Shown here piece by piece: positions 14,334-22,509 of a stretch of 26,168 nucleotides of DNA (the stretch's first letter is position 1; each line of letters starts with the position of its first letter). The notes below the pieces were generated by a model. That model did not search any database. It saw nothing but the letters and a program-made list of their open reading frames with translations, and was not told the DNA's origin. The position numbers and the translations under genes are program-made. Source of the DNA: JBQTKD01 sp052389435. GTDB taxonomy: Bacteria > Actinomycetota > Actinomycetes > Sporichthyales > Sporichthyaceae. The stretch lies in the NCBI GenBank assembly GCA_052389435.1, contig JBQTIB010000113.1, positions 1 to 26,168 on the forward strand. Direction: 5' to 3'.

Positions 14334-14780
14334 GTGGAAGACCTCGACCGTCGCATTGTGGACCTGCTGTGCTCCGACGGACGGATGAGTTTCACCGACC
14401 TCGGCAAGCACACCGGGCTGTCCACCTCCGCCGCCCAGCAACGCGTCCGACGCCTCGAACAGCGGGGCGTCCTCAAGGGCTACACCGCCGTCGTCGACCA
14501 CGACGCGCTGTCCCTGCCGCTGACCGCCTTCATCTCCATCAAGCCGGTCGACACCAGCGCACCCGACGACGCACCGGACCGTCTCGCGGCAATCTCCGCG
14601 ATCGAGGCCTGTCACAGCGTCGCGGGCGACGAGAACTACATCCTGAAGGTGCGCGTCGGCGGCCCCGGCCAACTCGAGTCGCTGCTCGCGGAGATCCGCA
14701 GCACGGCCAACGTCACCACCCGGACCACCGTGGTGCTCTCGACGCCGTACGAGAACCGCCCGCCCGCTCCGGCGCCCTAG
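14334..14780 (+). CDS. Lrp/AsnC family transcriptional regulator
   Basis: This 148-residue protein starts with the classic helix-turn-helix (VEDLDRRIVDLLCSDGRMSF, then LGKHTGLSTSAAQQRVRRLE; residues 1-45). After the conserved RGVLKGYTAVVD comes the ligand-binding RAM domain (AFISIKPVD, SVAGDENYILKVRVGGPGQL, then TTVVLSTPYENRPP). Lrp/AsnC proteins sense amino acids and often bind inverted repeats beside their own gene. Such a repeat is seen right downstream, in front of the protease gene. The GTG at 14334 has a TACGGT six bases upstream. The amino-acid ligand cannot be predicted. Confidence 0.92.
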   Translation: MEDLDRRIVDLLCSDGRMSFTDLGKHTGLSTSAAQQRVRRLEQRGVLKGYTAVVDHDALSLPLTAFISIKPVDTSAPDDAPDRLAAISAIEACHSVAGDENYILKVRVGGPGQLESLLAEIRSTANVTTRTTVVLSTPYENRPPAPAP

Positions 14781-14825
14781 GGCCCGGTCGGGGGTTAAAC
14801 AGGGGCGTTGTCGCGGGGAACCAAA

Positions 14826-14884
14826 CCGAACTGGGCACGTTTTACGTATCCCATGGGTAAACGTGCCCACCTGTCCCGGTTCGG
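14826..14884. promoter_or_regulatory. Nested inverted repeats upstream of the secreted protease
   Basis: GGGCACGTTT (14833-14842) and AAACGTGCCC (14859-14868) are perfect 10-bp inverted repeats. The 16-base spacer holds two small palindromes, TACGTA (14843-14848) and CCCATGGG (14850-14857). A second pair, CCGAACTGGG (14826-14835) and CCCGGTTCGG (14875-14884), matches at 9 of 10 positions and shares GGG with the first. A -10-like TAGCGT (14889-14894) follows. No T-run is present, so an operator is likelier than a terminator. Confidence 0.65.
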
Positions 14885-14926
14885 CACGTAGCGTCCCGGC
14901 CAGGGGCGAGGTTCCGACGAAGGGCA

Positions 14927-17254
14927 ATGCGCATGCGACACCTGCGGGCCGTCTGTGGCCTGGCGTCCGTCGGACTGATCGTCGGCCTGACCAGCACGGT
15001 CGTGGGTGGGACCGCTCGAGCGCAGGATCCGCCCGCGGAGGGCGTGGGCGCGGTCGACGACATCGTCCGCCTTCCGGACACCCTCAGGTTCCCGCTCGCC
15101 GCGAACACCGCGGACGTGCTGAAGGCCTGGCAGGCGACGCCCGCCGGCGCCGCGCAGTTCAACGCCGCGGCGGAGAACCCCAAGGTCGGCGACAAGCGGA
15201 TGTGGCCGTCGCTGGACCAGGTCCAGGGCACCGTGTACCTCAAGGAGTACACGCTGCGCGGTCAGGGCAAGGGCATCGAGGTGTGGGTGGCCAGCGGCGC
15301 CGGACCCGACGGGATCGTGGGTACCGACTTCCGCGCCGAAGACTGTCGCAACGTCATTCCCGGCAGCACGGTGATCACCGACGCGCAGGTCAAGCGTCTG
15401 GTCGGCGAGTACGACCGGAAGATGTTCCCCAAGATGTCCAAGGCGTTCAGCGTGGCGCCGAATCGGGACGGCTCCAAGCCCGAGGAGAACGAACTCACCA
15501 AGGGCCTGACCTTCAACGGCGCGGGCAACAACACGGTGACGCTCGTCGACAACGTGCGGGACCCGAACTTCTACGACTTTCCGAAGAACCAGACCTACGT
15601 GGCCGGGTTCTTCTCGCGGCAGTTCAACGAACTGACCGACCGCAACATCATGACGATCGACGCCTACGACTGGGCCCACCGCACCGGCGACAACCCCAAG
15701 GACGAGCAGAACGACGACATCTGCAAGTCCCGTCCGGCTCGCGCCAACCAGTACGAGGGCGTGTTCGCCCACGAGTACCAGCACCTGCTGCACTACTACA
15801 CCGACCCGGACGAGGGAAACTTCCTCAACGAGGGCCTCTCCGACTACGCCGAGAGCCTCGTCGGGTACGGCGACACCCGCGCGACGGTCTTCCAGAAGGG
15901 TCAGGAGAGCCACCTGACCTGCTACAACGGCTTCGGCACCGTCGGCACCCGGTTCAACCCGAACCCGCAGGCCTGCGGCGGCCCGCAGAACTCGCTCACG
16001 ATGTGGGGCGACGAGGGCGAGGGCAGCGAGATCCTCGCGGACTACGGCGCGGCCTGGTCCTTCCTGCTCTACGTGCGGGACAAGTACGGCGCGAAGATCC
16101 TCGAGGACCTGCACCGGGACTCCGAGCTACAGGGCATGAAGAGCGTGCAGGCAGCGCTCGACAAGCACGCCAAGGGCGTCAAGGCGGCCGACGTGCTGCA
16201 CGACTTCCAGCTCTCCACACTTCTCGACAAGCTCGTCTCGGGCGGTTCGGTCACCGGCATCGACCGCAGGAAGGTCGTCACGCCGAGCCTGAACTCCGCG
16301 GTCAACCTGCTCAACCCGGCGTCCTACGTCGCGGGGGGCGTCGCCCCGAACGGTGCGGACTTCGTCCCGCTGCGCGGCACCGGAGCCGCGTTCCTGAAGG
16401 GCAGCGCGTTGAACTCGCTGTCCTTCGCCGGAGCCAAGACGCTCAAGGCCGCGGGGCTGCAGTGGTCCGTCGAACCGAAGATTCCGCTGCTCGGTCAGAT
16501 CAACCCGCCGGCCCTTCCGAACGTGCCGCCGCAGGAGCCGATCGTCGTTCCCGACGTCCCGCTGCCGACCGACCGACCCGCCCTGTTCTCCGGCAACACC
16601 GGAAACCTGGACGCGACGGCAGTGCTGAAGGTGAAGGTCCCGGCCGACAACGCGACACTGAGCTACACCTCCTTCCACAACACGGAGGAGAACTTCGACT
16701 GGGCCTACACGGTGGTCTCCACCGACGGCGGCAAGACCTACAAGTCGCTGGCGAACGCGAACACCAAGCCCGTGACCGGCCCCGCGCCCGACGGCAACGC
16801 CCTCACCGGCACCTCGGGCATCCCGGTGGTCCAGACCTTCGACCTCGCGGAGTACGCGGGCAAGGACGTGCTGCTGGGCTTCCGCTACGTCAGCGACCCC
16901 CTGATCAACAACGGCGGCTGGTACGTCAACGACGTCAAGCTCGGCACCGAGACCATCCTCGACGGCTCGGAGACCACGGGCCTGAAGTCCTTCACGCAGA
17001 TCCGGCCGATCGCGGTGCCGAAGTTCACCGTGACCCTCGTCGGCATCGACGAGGCCGGCAAGCGGGCCCACGTCCAGCGGGTCAAGAACGTCTACGACAT
17101 GAAGCTGTCGGCGGCTGCGCGCAAGAAGTTCGCGAGCTACCCGGTCTTGGTGGCCGTAATCTCGCTGGACGACATCGCCGAGCGGCTCACCGGGTACGCG
17201 CCGTACCTGCTGCGGGTCAACGGCATCATCCAGGAGGGCGGCCGGATCAGCTGA
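14927..17254 (+). CDS. Large secreted zinc metalloprotease
   Basis: This 775-residue exported protein has a Sec signal (LRAVCGLASVGLIVGLTSTV, likely cleavage near ARA at residue 32). A zinc-peptidase core has H282-E283-Y-Q-H286 and then NEGLSDYAE, whose E302 is the probable third ligand. The C-terminal part (about 550-680) has a beta-rich jelly-roll look (SFHNTEENFDWAYTVVSTDG and LLGFRYVSDPLINNGGWYVN), which resembles the accessory domain of immune inhibitor A (M6) proteases. Overall it could be M6- or M30-like. It probably degrades extracellular protein. A TAGCGT 26 bases plus a short leader upstream, and the large inverted repeat before it, suggest tight control. Its last 118 bp overlap the convergent glycosyltransferase gene. 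Confidence 0.85.
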   Translation: MRMRHLRAVCGLASVGLIVGLTSTVVGGTARAQDPPAEGVGAVDDIVRLPDTLRFPLAANTADVLKAWQATPAGAAQFNAAAENPKVGDKRMWPSLDQVQGTVYLKEYTLRGQGKGIEVWVASGAGPDGIVGTDFRAEDCRNVIPGSTVITDAQVKRLVGEYDRKMFPKMSKAFSVAPNRDGSKPEENELTKGLTFNGAGNNTVTLVDNVRDPNFYDFPKNQTYVAGFFSRQFNELTDRNIMTIDAYDWAHRTGDNPKDEQNDDICKSRPARANQYEGVFAHEYQHLLHYYTDPDEGNFLNEGLSDYAESLVGYGDTRATVFQKGQESHLTCYNGFGTVGTRFNPNPQACGGPQNSLTMWGDEGEGSEILADYGAAWSFLLYVRDKYGAKILEDLHRDSELQGMKSVQAALDKHAKGVKAADVLHDFQLSTLLDKLVSGGSVTGIDRRKVVTPSLNSAVNLLNPASYVAGGVAPNGADFVPLRGTGAAFLKGSALNSLSFAGAKTLKAAGLQWSVEPKIPLLGQINPPALPNVPPQEPIVVPDVPLPTDRPALFSGNTGNLDATAVLKVKVPADNATLSYTSFHNTEENFDWAYTVVSTDGGKTYKSLANANTKPVTGPAPDGNALTGTSGIPVVQTFDLAEYAGKDVLLGFRYVSDPLINNGGWYVNDVKLGTETILDGSETTGLKSFTQIRPIAVPKFTVTLVGIDEAGKRAHVQRVKNVYDMKLSAAARKKFASYPVLVAVISLDDIAERLTGYAPYLLRVNGIIQEGGRIS

Positions 17255-18609
17255 CCTCGCACGGCGGCGATCAGCAGCACGACGATCGCCGCCGGCAGGT
17301 AGGTCCGCTGCTGCATCCAGGTGTTCTCCACCCCGAACCAGATCGAGTGGTACACGGGGTAGGCGGCGGCAGCGACTGCCAGCCACTCGGCGCGGCCGGC
17401 GAGCGTCGCCATCGCGACGATCAGCAGGCCGTACCAGGGCTGGTTCGGTCCGACGACGACGAAGGTCGTGCCGGTGAGCAGCAGCGCGCCTTCAGCTGGC
17501 GGCCGGCGCGCGGCCTGGCGCCACACCAACAGCGCAACGCCGCCAAGGATCGCGTACGCCACCACGGGTCCGACGGTGTCGCCGAAGAACAGCCGCGGCA
17601 CCCCGAATCGCATCTGACCGGAGTAGCCCTCCTCTTGGAGGTAGCCGGGCAGGTAACCGAGAACGCCGGTCCCGACGGCCAGCACGTGCGGCAGGTAGAC
17701 CAGCGCGAACAGGCCGGCGGCGGCCGCGACGACGGCGATCGCGCGACGCCCGAGGAACGCCGGCGCCGCGATGGCCGGCAGCAGTTTGGTGGCCACGGCC
17801 GCGCCGAGCAGACCGCCCGCCGCCAGGGCCCTTCGGGTCGTCGGCGACTCCCCGCGGCGCCCGGCGAGCACACCGAAGGCCAGCACGAGCAGCAGCACGC
17901 CGAGAACGTCGACGTGTGCGTTGTTCCCGGCTTCGAGCCAGACCATTGGGCAGAAGCCCCAGACCGCGGCCAGCCGCGGGTCCCGGCCGGTGCGGCGCAG
18001 CGTCCACAGCAACGCGGCCAGGACCGCCATAGCGAGCAGTGCCATCGCGAGCTGCGCGGCGAGGATTCGGTGCTCGTCCGGCGACAGCCAGTGCAGCAGC
18101 AGGAAACCGGCTTCGGCGACCGGCGGGTAGATCGTGTTGACCCACGGGCGGTTGATCGGGGTGCAGTCGTGGGGGGCGCCGTTGAAGTCGCACGGCGCGG
18201 CGATCTCCACGACCGACGGCTGTGGCGTGCCGGGGGCGGGGAACAGCAGGGGGTCGCGCAGCGGTTTGAGGGCCGGGTCGAGCGGAACGTACCGGTAGGG
18301 CGAGATGCCGGCGGCCTGGACCTTGCCGTCGAGCAGGTAGCGGTAGAAGTCGTCGGTGGTCGTGGGGGAGGCCGAGACCGCGACGATCTGCAGGGCGGCC
18401 GCGCCGACGACCGTCAGCGCGATCGCCGGGCGGACCGGCAGCAGTCGCACGCACACCACTGCCACGGCGAACACCGCCCAGCCGATGCCGTACCAGGTCA
18501 TCAGCCGCCCGACGCCGGCGTCCCACGGCCCGCCGAGGTGGACGGTCTTGGCGGCGACGGCCAGCAGCGCCGCGAGCGAGAGTGCCGCGAGGAAGGTGCG
18601 AGTCCTCAT
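17137..18609 (-). CDS. GT-C fold membrane glycosyltransferase (GT87/MptB-like)
   Basis: This 490-residue polytopic protein has about ten or more membrane helices. Near the N-terminus, after the second helix, lies the GT-C signature SPTTTDDFYRYLLDGKVQAA followed by GISPYRY, in which the paired Asp would face the polyprenyl-phosphate sugar donor. Later EAGNNAHVDVLGVLLL and PNQPWYG fit GT87/mannosyltransferase-like proteins. It probably adds a sugar on the outer face of the membrane using a polyprenyl-linked donor. The ATG at 18609 overlaps the upstream membrane-protein gene by four bases. The final 40 or so residues lie antisense inside the protease gene and look unlike the rest, so the ancestral stop may have been lost. 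Confidence 0.85.
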   Translation of the reverse strand: MRTRTFLAALSLAALLAVAAKTVHLGGPWDAGVGRLMTWYGIGWAVFAVAVVCVRLLPVRPAIALTVVGAAALQIVAVSASPTTTDDFYRYLLDGKVQAAGISPYRYVPLDPALKPLRDPLLFPAPGTPQPSVVEIAAPCDFNGAPHDCTPINRPWVNTIYPPVAEAGFLLLHWLSPDEHRILAAQLAMALLAMAVLAALLWTLRRTGRDPRLAAVWGFCPMVWLEAGNNAHVDVLGVLLLVLAFGVLAGRRGESPTTRRALAAGGLLGAAVATKLLPAIAAPAFLGRRAIAVVAAAAGLFALVYLPHVLAVGTGVLGYLPGYLQEEGYSGQMRFGVPRLFFGDTVGPVVAYAILGGVALLVWRQAARRPPAEGALLLTGTTFVVVGPNQPWYGLLIVAMATLAGRAEWLAVAAAAYPVYHSIWFGVENTWMQQRTYLPAAIVVLLIAAVRGQLIRPPSWMMPLTRSRYGAYPVSRSAMSSSEITATKTG

Positions 18610-19073
18610 GCGGGCGTGCCGATCCGGTCGGTACGGGCCACGACGACCCGACGCAGCAGCCAGCACGCGAACGACACCGCGACCAGCGCCGCACTCACCG
18701 CGAGCCAGCGTCCGAGGTAGGGGTCGGTGGACCTGCCGGTGGCGCCTGCGTACTGCTCGGCCTGGCGCGTGATCAGCGGCGACCAGACCAGGAACAGGAT
18801 CCCGGAGATCGCGAGGGGAAAGCGTGCGAAGTTGATCCACGCCACCCGTCCGGGACGGCGGCGCCACAGCGCGACCAGCACCGCGTCGAGGCCGACGTAG
18901 AGCGGGAGCAGCAGGGCGTCGTGGACGAGCGCGCTGCCGACGAACCAGCCGAGGACGTCGCCGCGACGCTCCTCCAGCAGCGGACCGAGCGCGACGACGG
19001 CCAGCGCGGTGCCGGCGAGGACCGCCAGCAGGTGCGCCGGGTGTGCGCCGTAGCGGGCGCGGAACGCACTCAT
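18606..19073 (-). CDS. Four-helix membrane protein of unknown function
   Basis: This is a 155-residue protein with about four membrane helices: AHLLAVLAGTALAVVALGPL, GWFVGSALVHDALLLPLYVG, FPLAISGILFLVWSPLI and WLAVSAALVAVSFACWLL. A His-Asp pair (VHDALLLP) lies within helix 2. I do not recognise a family. It starts one base after the molybdoenzyme stop and its own stop overlaps the glycosyltransferase start (ATGA). Tight coupling on both sides suggests it serves one of them, for example as a membrane partner of the molybdoenzyme. Confidence 0.75.
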   Translation of the reverse strand: MSAFRARYGAHPAHLLAVLAGTALAVVALGPLLEERRGDVLGWFVGSALVHDALLLPLYVGLDAVLVALWRRRPGRVAWINFARFPLAISGILFLVWSPLITRQAEQYAGATGRSTDPYLGRWLAVSAALVAVSFACWLLRRVVVARTDRIGTPA

Positions 19074-19074
19074 C

Positions 19075-20394
19075 TCAGGCCTCGAAGGTCAGGGCGGCGA
19101 CCCACTTGGTGTTCCGCACGCCGGGGTTGTTGGGAACGACGATGCGCGCCGGAAAGCCGTGGTCCAGCGACAGGTCCACGCCGTTGACCCGCAGCGCGAG
19201 CAGGCTGTCGCCGTTGCGGATCTGATTGCCGGCCAGCCGCCCCCGGCCGTAGGCGCCGCCGATCTCCAACGACTCGACGAGGACGGTGTCCGCGTCGGGC
19301 ATGCCGGCCCGCCGGGCGAGGTCGCGCAGTCGCACGCCCTCCCAGCGCTGGGTGCCGGTGGACCAGCCCTCGACGCAGGGGATCGACAGGTTCGCGCTGT
19401 GCAACTCCATGGCCAGCAGGTCCGCCCGGGTGAAGACGATCGGCTCTCCGGCGCCGCGGACCTGCAGGCGCCAGGTCGGGCCGGCGGTCGCGGGCGTCAC
19501 CCCGGCCTGGGCTGCGAATCTGTTCACCGGGAAGTCGTTGGGGCCGTCCTGACCGAACCCGCCGCGCGGAGCCAGCACCGCGACACGGCGGAACGGACCA
19601 CCGACGCTCTGCCCGGCCGTGACGACGAACAGTCCGACCGAGGCGCCCGCGACCATGCCGAGCGCGGCCCGACGCGAGATCGTCGGCGCGGCCGGAGTGG
19701 CGCTCACCAGCCCGCCCGGGACGTACTCCTCGGGGACGGTGTGGGCCAGATCGACCTGGAGTTCGTCGCGGAGGCGGCGTTCGCGCAGGGAGCGGCGCAT
19801 CGTCGGGAACTTGATGGCGACGTGGGTGATCAACGCGCCGACGAAGACCCAGGAACTGTAGAAGTGCAGGCGGTAGAAACCGCCGGGGAACCGGTACCAG
19901 TACTGGATGTTCAGCAGCCCCGTGACGAAGGTGAACACGGCCCCGCCGACGAGCAGCAGCAGCGTGGCCCGCTCCAGCGCCTGGGCGGGGGTCTTGACCG
20001 CCGGCCAGCAGAACAGTTTCGGAATGACCGACCAGAGCTTGGCCAGGATCACCGGCACCAGCATCGCGCCGAGGACGACGTGGGTGCCCTGGCTGACGCG
20101 GTAGCCCCACGAGGGGCGGGTCGGCCAGTTGAAGGGCACCCAGGTGAGCAGGGTCGAACCCTCGCGGCCGCCGTTGCCGGCCAGCCCCGGGTTGTAGGAG
20201 AGGTAGGACAGCAGACCGGTGCCGAACAGGATCGGCAGCCCGACGAGCAGGACCGCGCCGAGCACCGAGGTCAGCCAGGGTCCGCGGATGGGGCTGCGCC
20301 AGAAGCCCACGCGGAACGGACCGGGCGGCGGGTGGGCGGCCACCCACTCGTTGCCGGCGCTGACTCGTTGGCGCACCGCGTTCAGCATGGACAT
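19075..20394 (-). CDS. Fused cytochrome b-type/molybdopterin oxidoreductase
   Basis: This 439-residue protein has four N-terminal membrane helices (about residues 40-200) like a b-type cytochrome, with candidate haem ligands H105, H177 and H191. A cytoplasmic linker carries an internal twin-arginine motif S240-R-R-A-A-L-G directly before a fifth hydrophobic segment. After it comes a sulphite-oxidase-type molybdopterin domain, with C340 in SIPCVEGWSTGTQRWEGVRL as the likely Mo ligand. The layout predicts Sec insertion of helices 1-4 and Tat export of the folded catalytic domain. It would pass electrons between an extracellular substrate and the membrane. TACGGT six bases before the ATG suggests a leaderless start. 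The substrate is unknown. Confidence 0.9.
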   Translation of the reverse strand: MSMLNAVRQRVSAGNEWVAAHPPPGPFRVGFWRSPIRGPWLTSVLGAVLLVGLPILFGTGLLSYLSYNPGLAGNGGREGSTLLTWVPFNWPTRPSWGYRVSQGTHVVLGAMLVPVILAKLWSVIPKLFCWPAVKTPAQALERATLLLLVGGAVFTFVTGLLNIQYWYRFPGGFYRLHFYSSWVFVGALITHVAIKFPTMRRSLRERRLRDELQVDLAHTVPEEYVPGGLVSATPAAPTISRRAALGMVAGASVGLFVVTAGQSVGGPFRRVAVLAPRGGFGQDGPNDFPVNRFAAQAGVTPATAGPTWRLQVRGAGEPIVFTRADLLAMELHSANLSIPCVEGWSTGTQRWEGVRLRDLARRAGMPDADTVLVESLEIGGAYGRGRLAGNQIRNGDSLLALRVNGVDLSLDHGFPARIVVPNNPGVRNTKWVAALTFEA

Positions 20395-20400
20395 GGATTC

Positions 20401-20406
20401 ACCGTA
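20401..20406 (-). promoter_or_regulatory. -10 hexamer of the molybdoenzyme gene
   Basis: On the minus strand TACGGT is followed by six bases and the ATG at 20394. The molybdoenzyme/membrane protein/glycosyltransferase genes can thus be transcribed apart from the methyltransferase gene upstream. Confidence 0.55.
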
Positions 20407-20467
20407 GGGCGGATCCGGGCTCGGCGTCCCTTACGAAGCCCTGACGTCGGAGAAATCTGAGGCATCG

Positions 20468-21124
20468 TCAGTCTCGCTGCAGGGAGAGGAACCGACGGCC
20501 GCTGTGGTCCCACTGGTCCACCGAGACGAGCCCGCAGGACTCGGCGATCGCCAACAGCGGGCGCGCGCCGATGCGCAGCCACGGGAAGCTTGCCTGCACC
20601 GTCCCGGCGTGGTCGGAAACGGTCGCGATCACCGCTACGTCGACGTCGTGCTCCTCGACCTCGACGAGCACTCGGCCGCCGGGCGCGAGGATTTCGCGGA
20701 CCCGGCTCAGCAGGGCTCCGGCGTCGCCGCCGATCCCGACGTTCCCGTCGGCCAGCAGCGCCACCGTCCACCGGCCGGCCCCCGGGAGCGGGTCGAACAC
20801 CGAACGGCGCAGGGCCAAACCCCCGCCGGCGCGGGTGATCGCGACGGCCGCACCGGCCACGTCCACCCCCAGCGCGGGCGTGCCGCGGGCGGCGAGGGCG
20901 GCCACGAAGCGACCCGGCCCGCAGCCGATGTCCAGCGTCGGACCGAGGCAGCGCGCCAGCACCGTTTCGTCGGCGGCGTCTGGCTCGGCGCTCCAACGCC
21001 GCACGTCGAAGGGCAGTTGGTCGCCGTCGTTCTCGGCCACCTGCCACGTGGTTCCGGTCCACAGCGCGAGTTCGTAGTGGGCGAGCACGTCGTGGGTCCA
21101 GGTCTGCAGCGGTTCAACGGACAT
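20468..21124 (-). CDS. Class I SAM-dependent methyltransferase
   Basis: This 218-residue protein has the Rossmann-type SAM-binding motif I at D65-I-G-C-G-P-G71 (TLDIGCGPGRFVAALAARG), an acidic residue ending strand 2 (GVDVAG) and later motifs APGGRVLVEVEEHDVDVAV. The substrate cannot be read; the family alkylates many small molecules. The ATG at 21124 lies inside the end of the DUF2064 gene (11-bp overlap) and starts the recognisable protein; an in-frame extension is arginine-rich shadow sequence. A 73-bp gap with a promoter separates it from the molybdoenzyme. Its position implies it acts in one pathway with the GT2 and DUF2064 proteins. Confidence 0.88.
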   Translation of the reverse strand: MSVEPLQTWTHDVLAHYELALWTGTTWQVAENDGDQLPFDVRRWSAEPDAADETVLARCLGPTLDIGCGPGRFVAALAARGTPALGVDVAGAAVAITRAGGGLALRRSVFDPLPGAGRWTVALLADGNVGIGGDAGALLSRVREILAPGGRVLVEVEEHDVDVAVIATVSDHAGTVQASFPWLRIGARPLLAIAESCGLVSVDQWDHSGRRFLSLQRD

Positions 21125-21740
21125 GCACGGGCTCCAGCGCCGCCAGCACGGCGTGCTCGGCCGCGAACCGCGTACCCGGCGCGGCGGCGGAGACGATCTG
21201 CGCACACGCCGGGGTGTCGACGTCGCGCAGGCACGGCAGCATCCCCACCCGCAGCCCGGCCCGGTGCAGCCGGGCCAATTGGGCGACGCCGGTGCGGTCG
21301 GTGGACATCGGCACTCCGCGAACCAGTGCGGGGTCCGGTTCGCGCAGCCCGAGGGCCCAGAATCCGCCGTCCTCGGCGGGACCGAACCAGGCGTCGTGGC
21401 CGTCCCAACGAACCGTCAGGTGAGCGCTCTGGACCTGCGGGGTGTCCATGCCGATCAGGAGCGTCGGTCCCGTCGACCGCTCGAAGGCGTCCGCGATGCG
21501 CTCGGCGAGACCCGCTCCGCGCTGCGGCCAGACCTCCAGGCCGGCCGGCAGCCAGGGGCCGGGCGCCCCGTCGAGCACCAACACTCTGCGGTCCGCGGGC
21601 GTGTCCAGGACGGCCTCGAGGGTGTCGGCCAAGGCCGCCGCCGCCAGCCGGGCCGCGCCCGCGGGCCCGAAGCGCGGCGCGAGCCGGGTCTTGACCCGGC
21701 CGGGCTCGGGCGCCTTGGCCATCACCAGCAGGGTAGTCAT
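21114..21740 (-). CDS. DUF2064/TIGR04282-like GT-A fold protein
   Basis: This 208-residue protein has a nucleotide-diphospho-sugar transferase-like start (LLVMAKAPEPGRVKTRLAP, residues 4-22), the central LLIGMDTPQV with an Asp typical of GT-A enzymes, and GPAEDGGFWALGL. These match the DUF2064 family, sometimes annotated as an arsenosugar-pathway glycosyltransferase or CofC-like guanylyltransferase. The real reaction is unclear. Start and stop overlap both neighbours (ATGA with the GT2 gene and 11 bp with the methyltransferase gene), so the three are an operon. I see no arsenic-methylation gene here, so the arsenosugar label should not be assumed. Confidence 0.87.
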   Translation of the reverse strand: MTTLLVMAKAPEPGRVKTRLAPRFGPAGAARLAAAALADTLEAVLDTPADRRVLVLDGAPGPWLPAGLEVWPQRGAGLAERIADAFERSTGPTLLIGMDTPQVQSAHLTVRWDGHDAWFGPAEDGGFWALGLREPDPALVRGVPMSTDRTGVAQLARLHRAGLRVGMLPCLRDVDTPACAQIVSAAAPGTRFAAEHAVLAALEPVHVR

Positions 21741-22396
21741 CGTGCGAGCACCGCCCGCATGTCCTGCACCGCTCGCACGGTGCCCCGTACGGTGCCGGTC
21801 ACCTTGGATCTGCCCGAACGAGGTCGATAGTCCACGTCGAGTTCGACGATGCGCCACTCGTGGGCGATCGCGGTGATCACCATCTCCAGCGGGTAGCCGA
21901 ACCGACGGTCCGTCAGCTCCAGGGCAAGCAGCGCCTCGCGGCGGGCGGCGCGCATCGGGCCAAGGTCGTGCAGCGGCACGCCGGTGCGGCGCGAGAGGTG
22001 TGCGGCCAGCGCGCGGTTGGCCAGGCGCGCGTGCAGGGGCCAGGCCCCGCGGGACGGTCGACGGCGACCGAGCACCAGGTCCGCGGCACCGCTGCGAATC
22101 GGCGCGACCACGCGTTCGAGCTGTTCCGGGTCCAGGGAGGCGTCGGCGTCGCAGAAGGCGACGATGGGCGCGGTCGCGGCGAGCAGCCCGGAGTGGCAGG
22201 CCGCGCCGAAGCCCCGCTGGGGTTCGTGCACGACCGTCGCGCCCCAGCGGGCGGCGACCTGCGGTGAGCCGTCGGTCGAGCCGTTGTCGACGACGATCGC
22301 CCGCGCCCACGGCGGGATGCGCTCCAGCACCCACGGCAGCGCCGCGGCTTCGTCGAGGCAGGGCAGGACCAGGTCGACGTCGATGGCGGGCTTCAC
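21737..22396 (-). CDS. Family 2 glycosyltransferase
   Basis: This 219-residue protein has a GT-A/GT2 fold: VDLVLPCLDEAAALPWVLER (residues 7-26), VVDNGSTDGS, GFGAACHSGLLAA and the donor-binding DxD as CDADASLDPEQL. The C-terminal part resembles dolichyl-phosphate or TIGR04283-type transferases (RFGYPLEMVITAIAHEW, then DVDYRPRSGRSKVTGTVRGT). It lacks membrane helices. I chose the GTG at 22396 rather than an in-frame ATG at 22441, because TAGCGT lies seven bases before the GTG and the family begins there. The gene heads the operon and is divergent from the response-regulator gene with a 113-bp gap. Confidence 0.87.
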   Translation of the reverse strand: MKPAIDVDLVLPCLDEAAALPWVLERIPPWARAIVVDNGSTDGSPQVAARWGATVVHEPQRGFGAACHSGLLAATAPIVAFCDADASLDPEQLERVVAPIRSGAADLVLGRRRPSRGAWPLHARLANRALAAHLSRRTGVPLHDLGPMRAARREALLALELTDRRFGYPLEMVITAIAHEWRIVELDVDYRPRSGRSKVTGTVRGTVRAVQDMRAVLAR

Positions 22397-22403
22397 CCGG
22401 CCC

Positions 22404-22409
22404 ACGCTA
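22404..22409 (-). promoter_or_regulatory. -10 hexamer of the GT2 operon (leaderless)
   Basis: On the minus strand TAGCGT is followed by seven bases and the GTG at 22396. Together with the element at 22498 this makes 22397-22509 a divergent promoter region in which the response regulator could bind. Confidence 0.6.
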
Positions 22410-22497
22410 GGCCCGGACGGGCCCGTCGCCCCCGATCGCATCCCTTACGGTCCGCTGACGGCGGCTCGGCGAGGCTGGTGCGCGGCTCCCGGATTCC

Positions 22498-22503
22498 TAG
22501 ACT
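22498..22503 (+). promoter_or_regulatory. -10 hexamer of the response-regulator gene (leaderless)
   Basis: TAGACT is followed by six bases and then the ATG at 22510, with no Shine-Dalgarno sequence between them. Confidence 0.6.
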
Positions 22504-22509
22504 GGGTCC

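Noticed and set aside
14863..18720. A 1285-codon open frame on the plus strand across the protease and glycosyltransferase
   Set aside because: Arg/Gly/Pro-rich shadow translation in another frame; both real genes carry family motifs.
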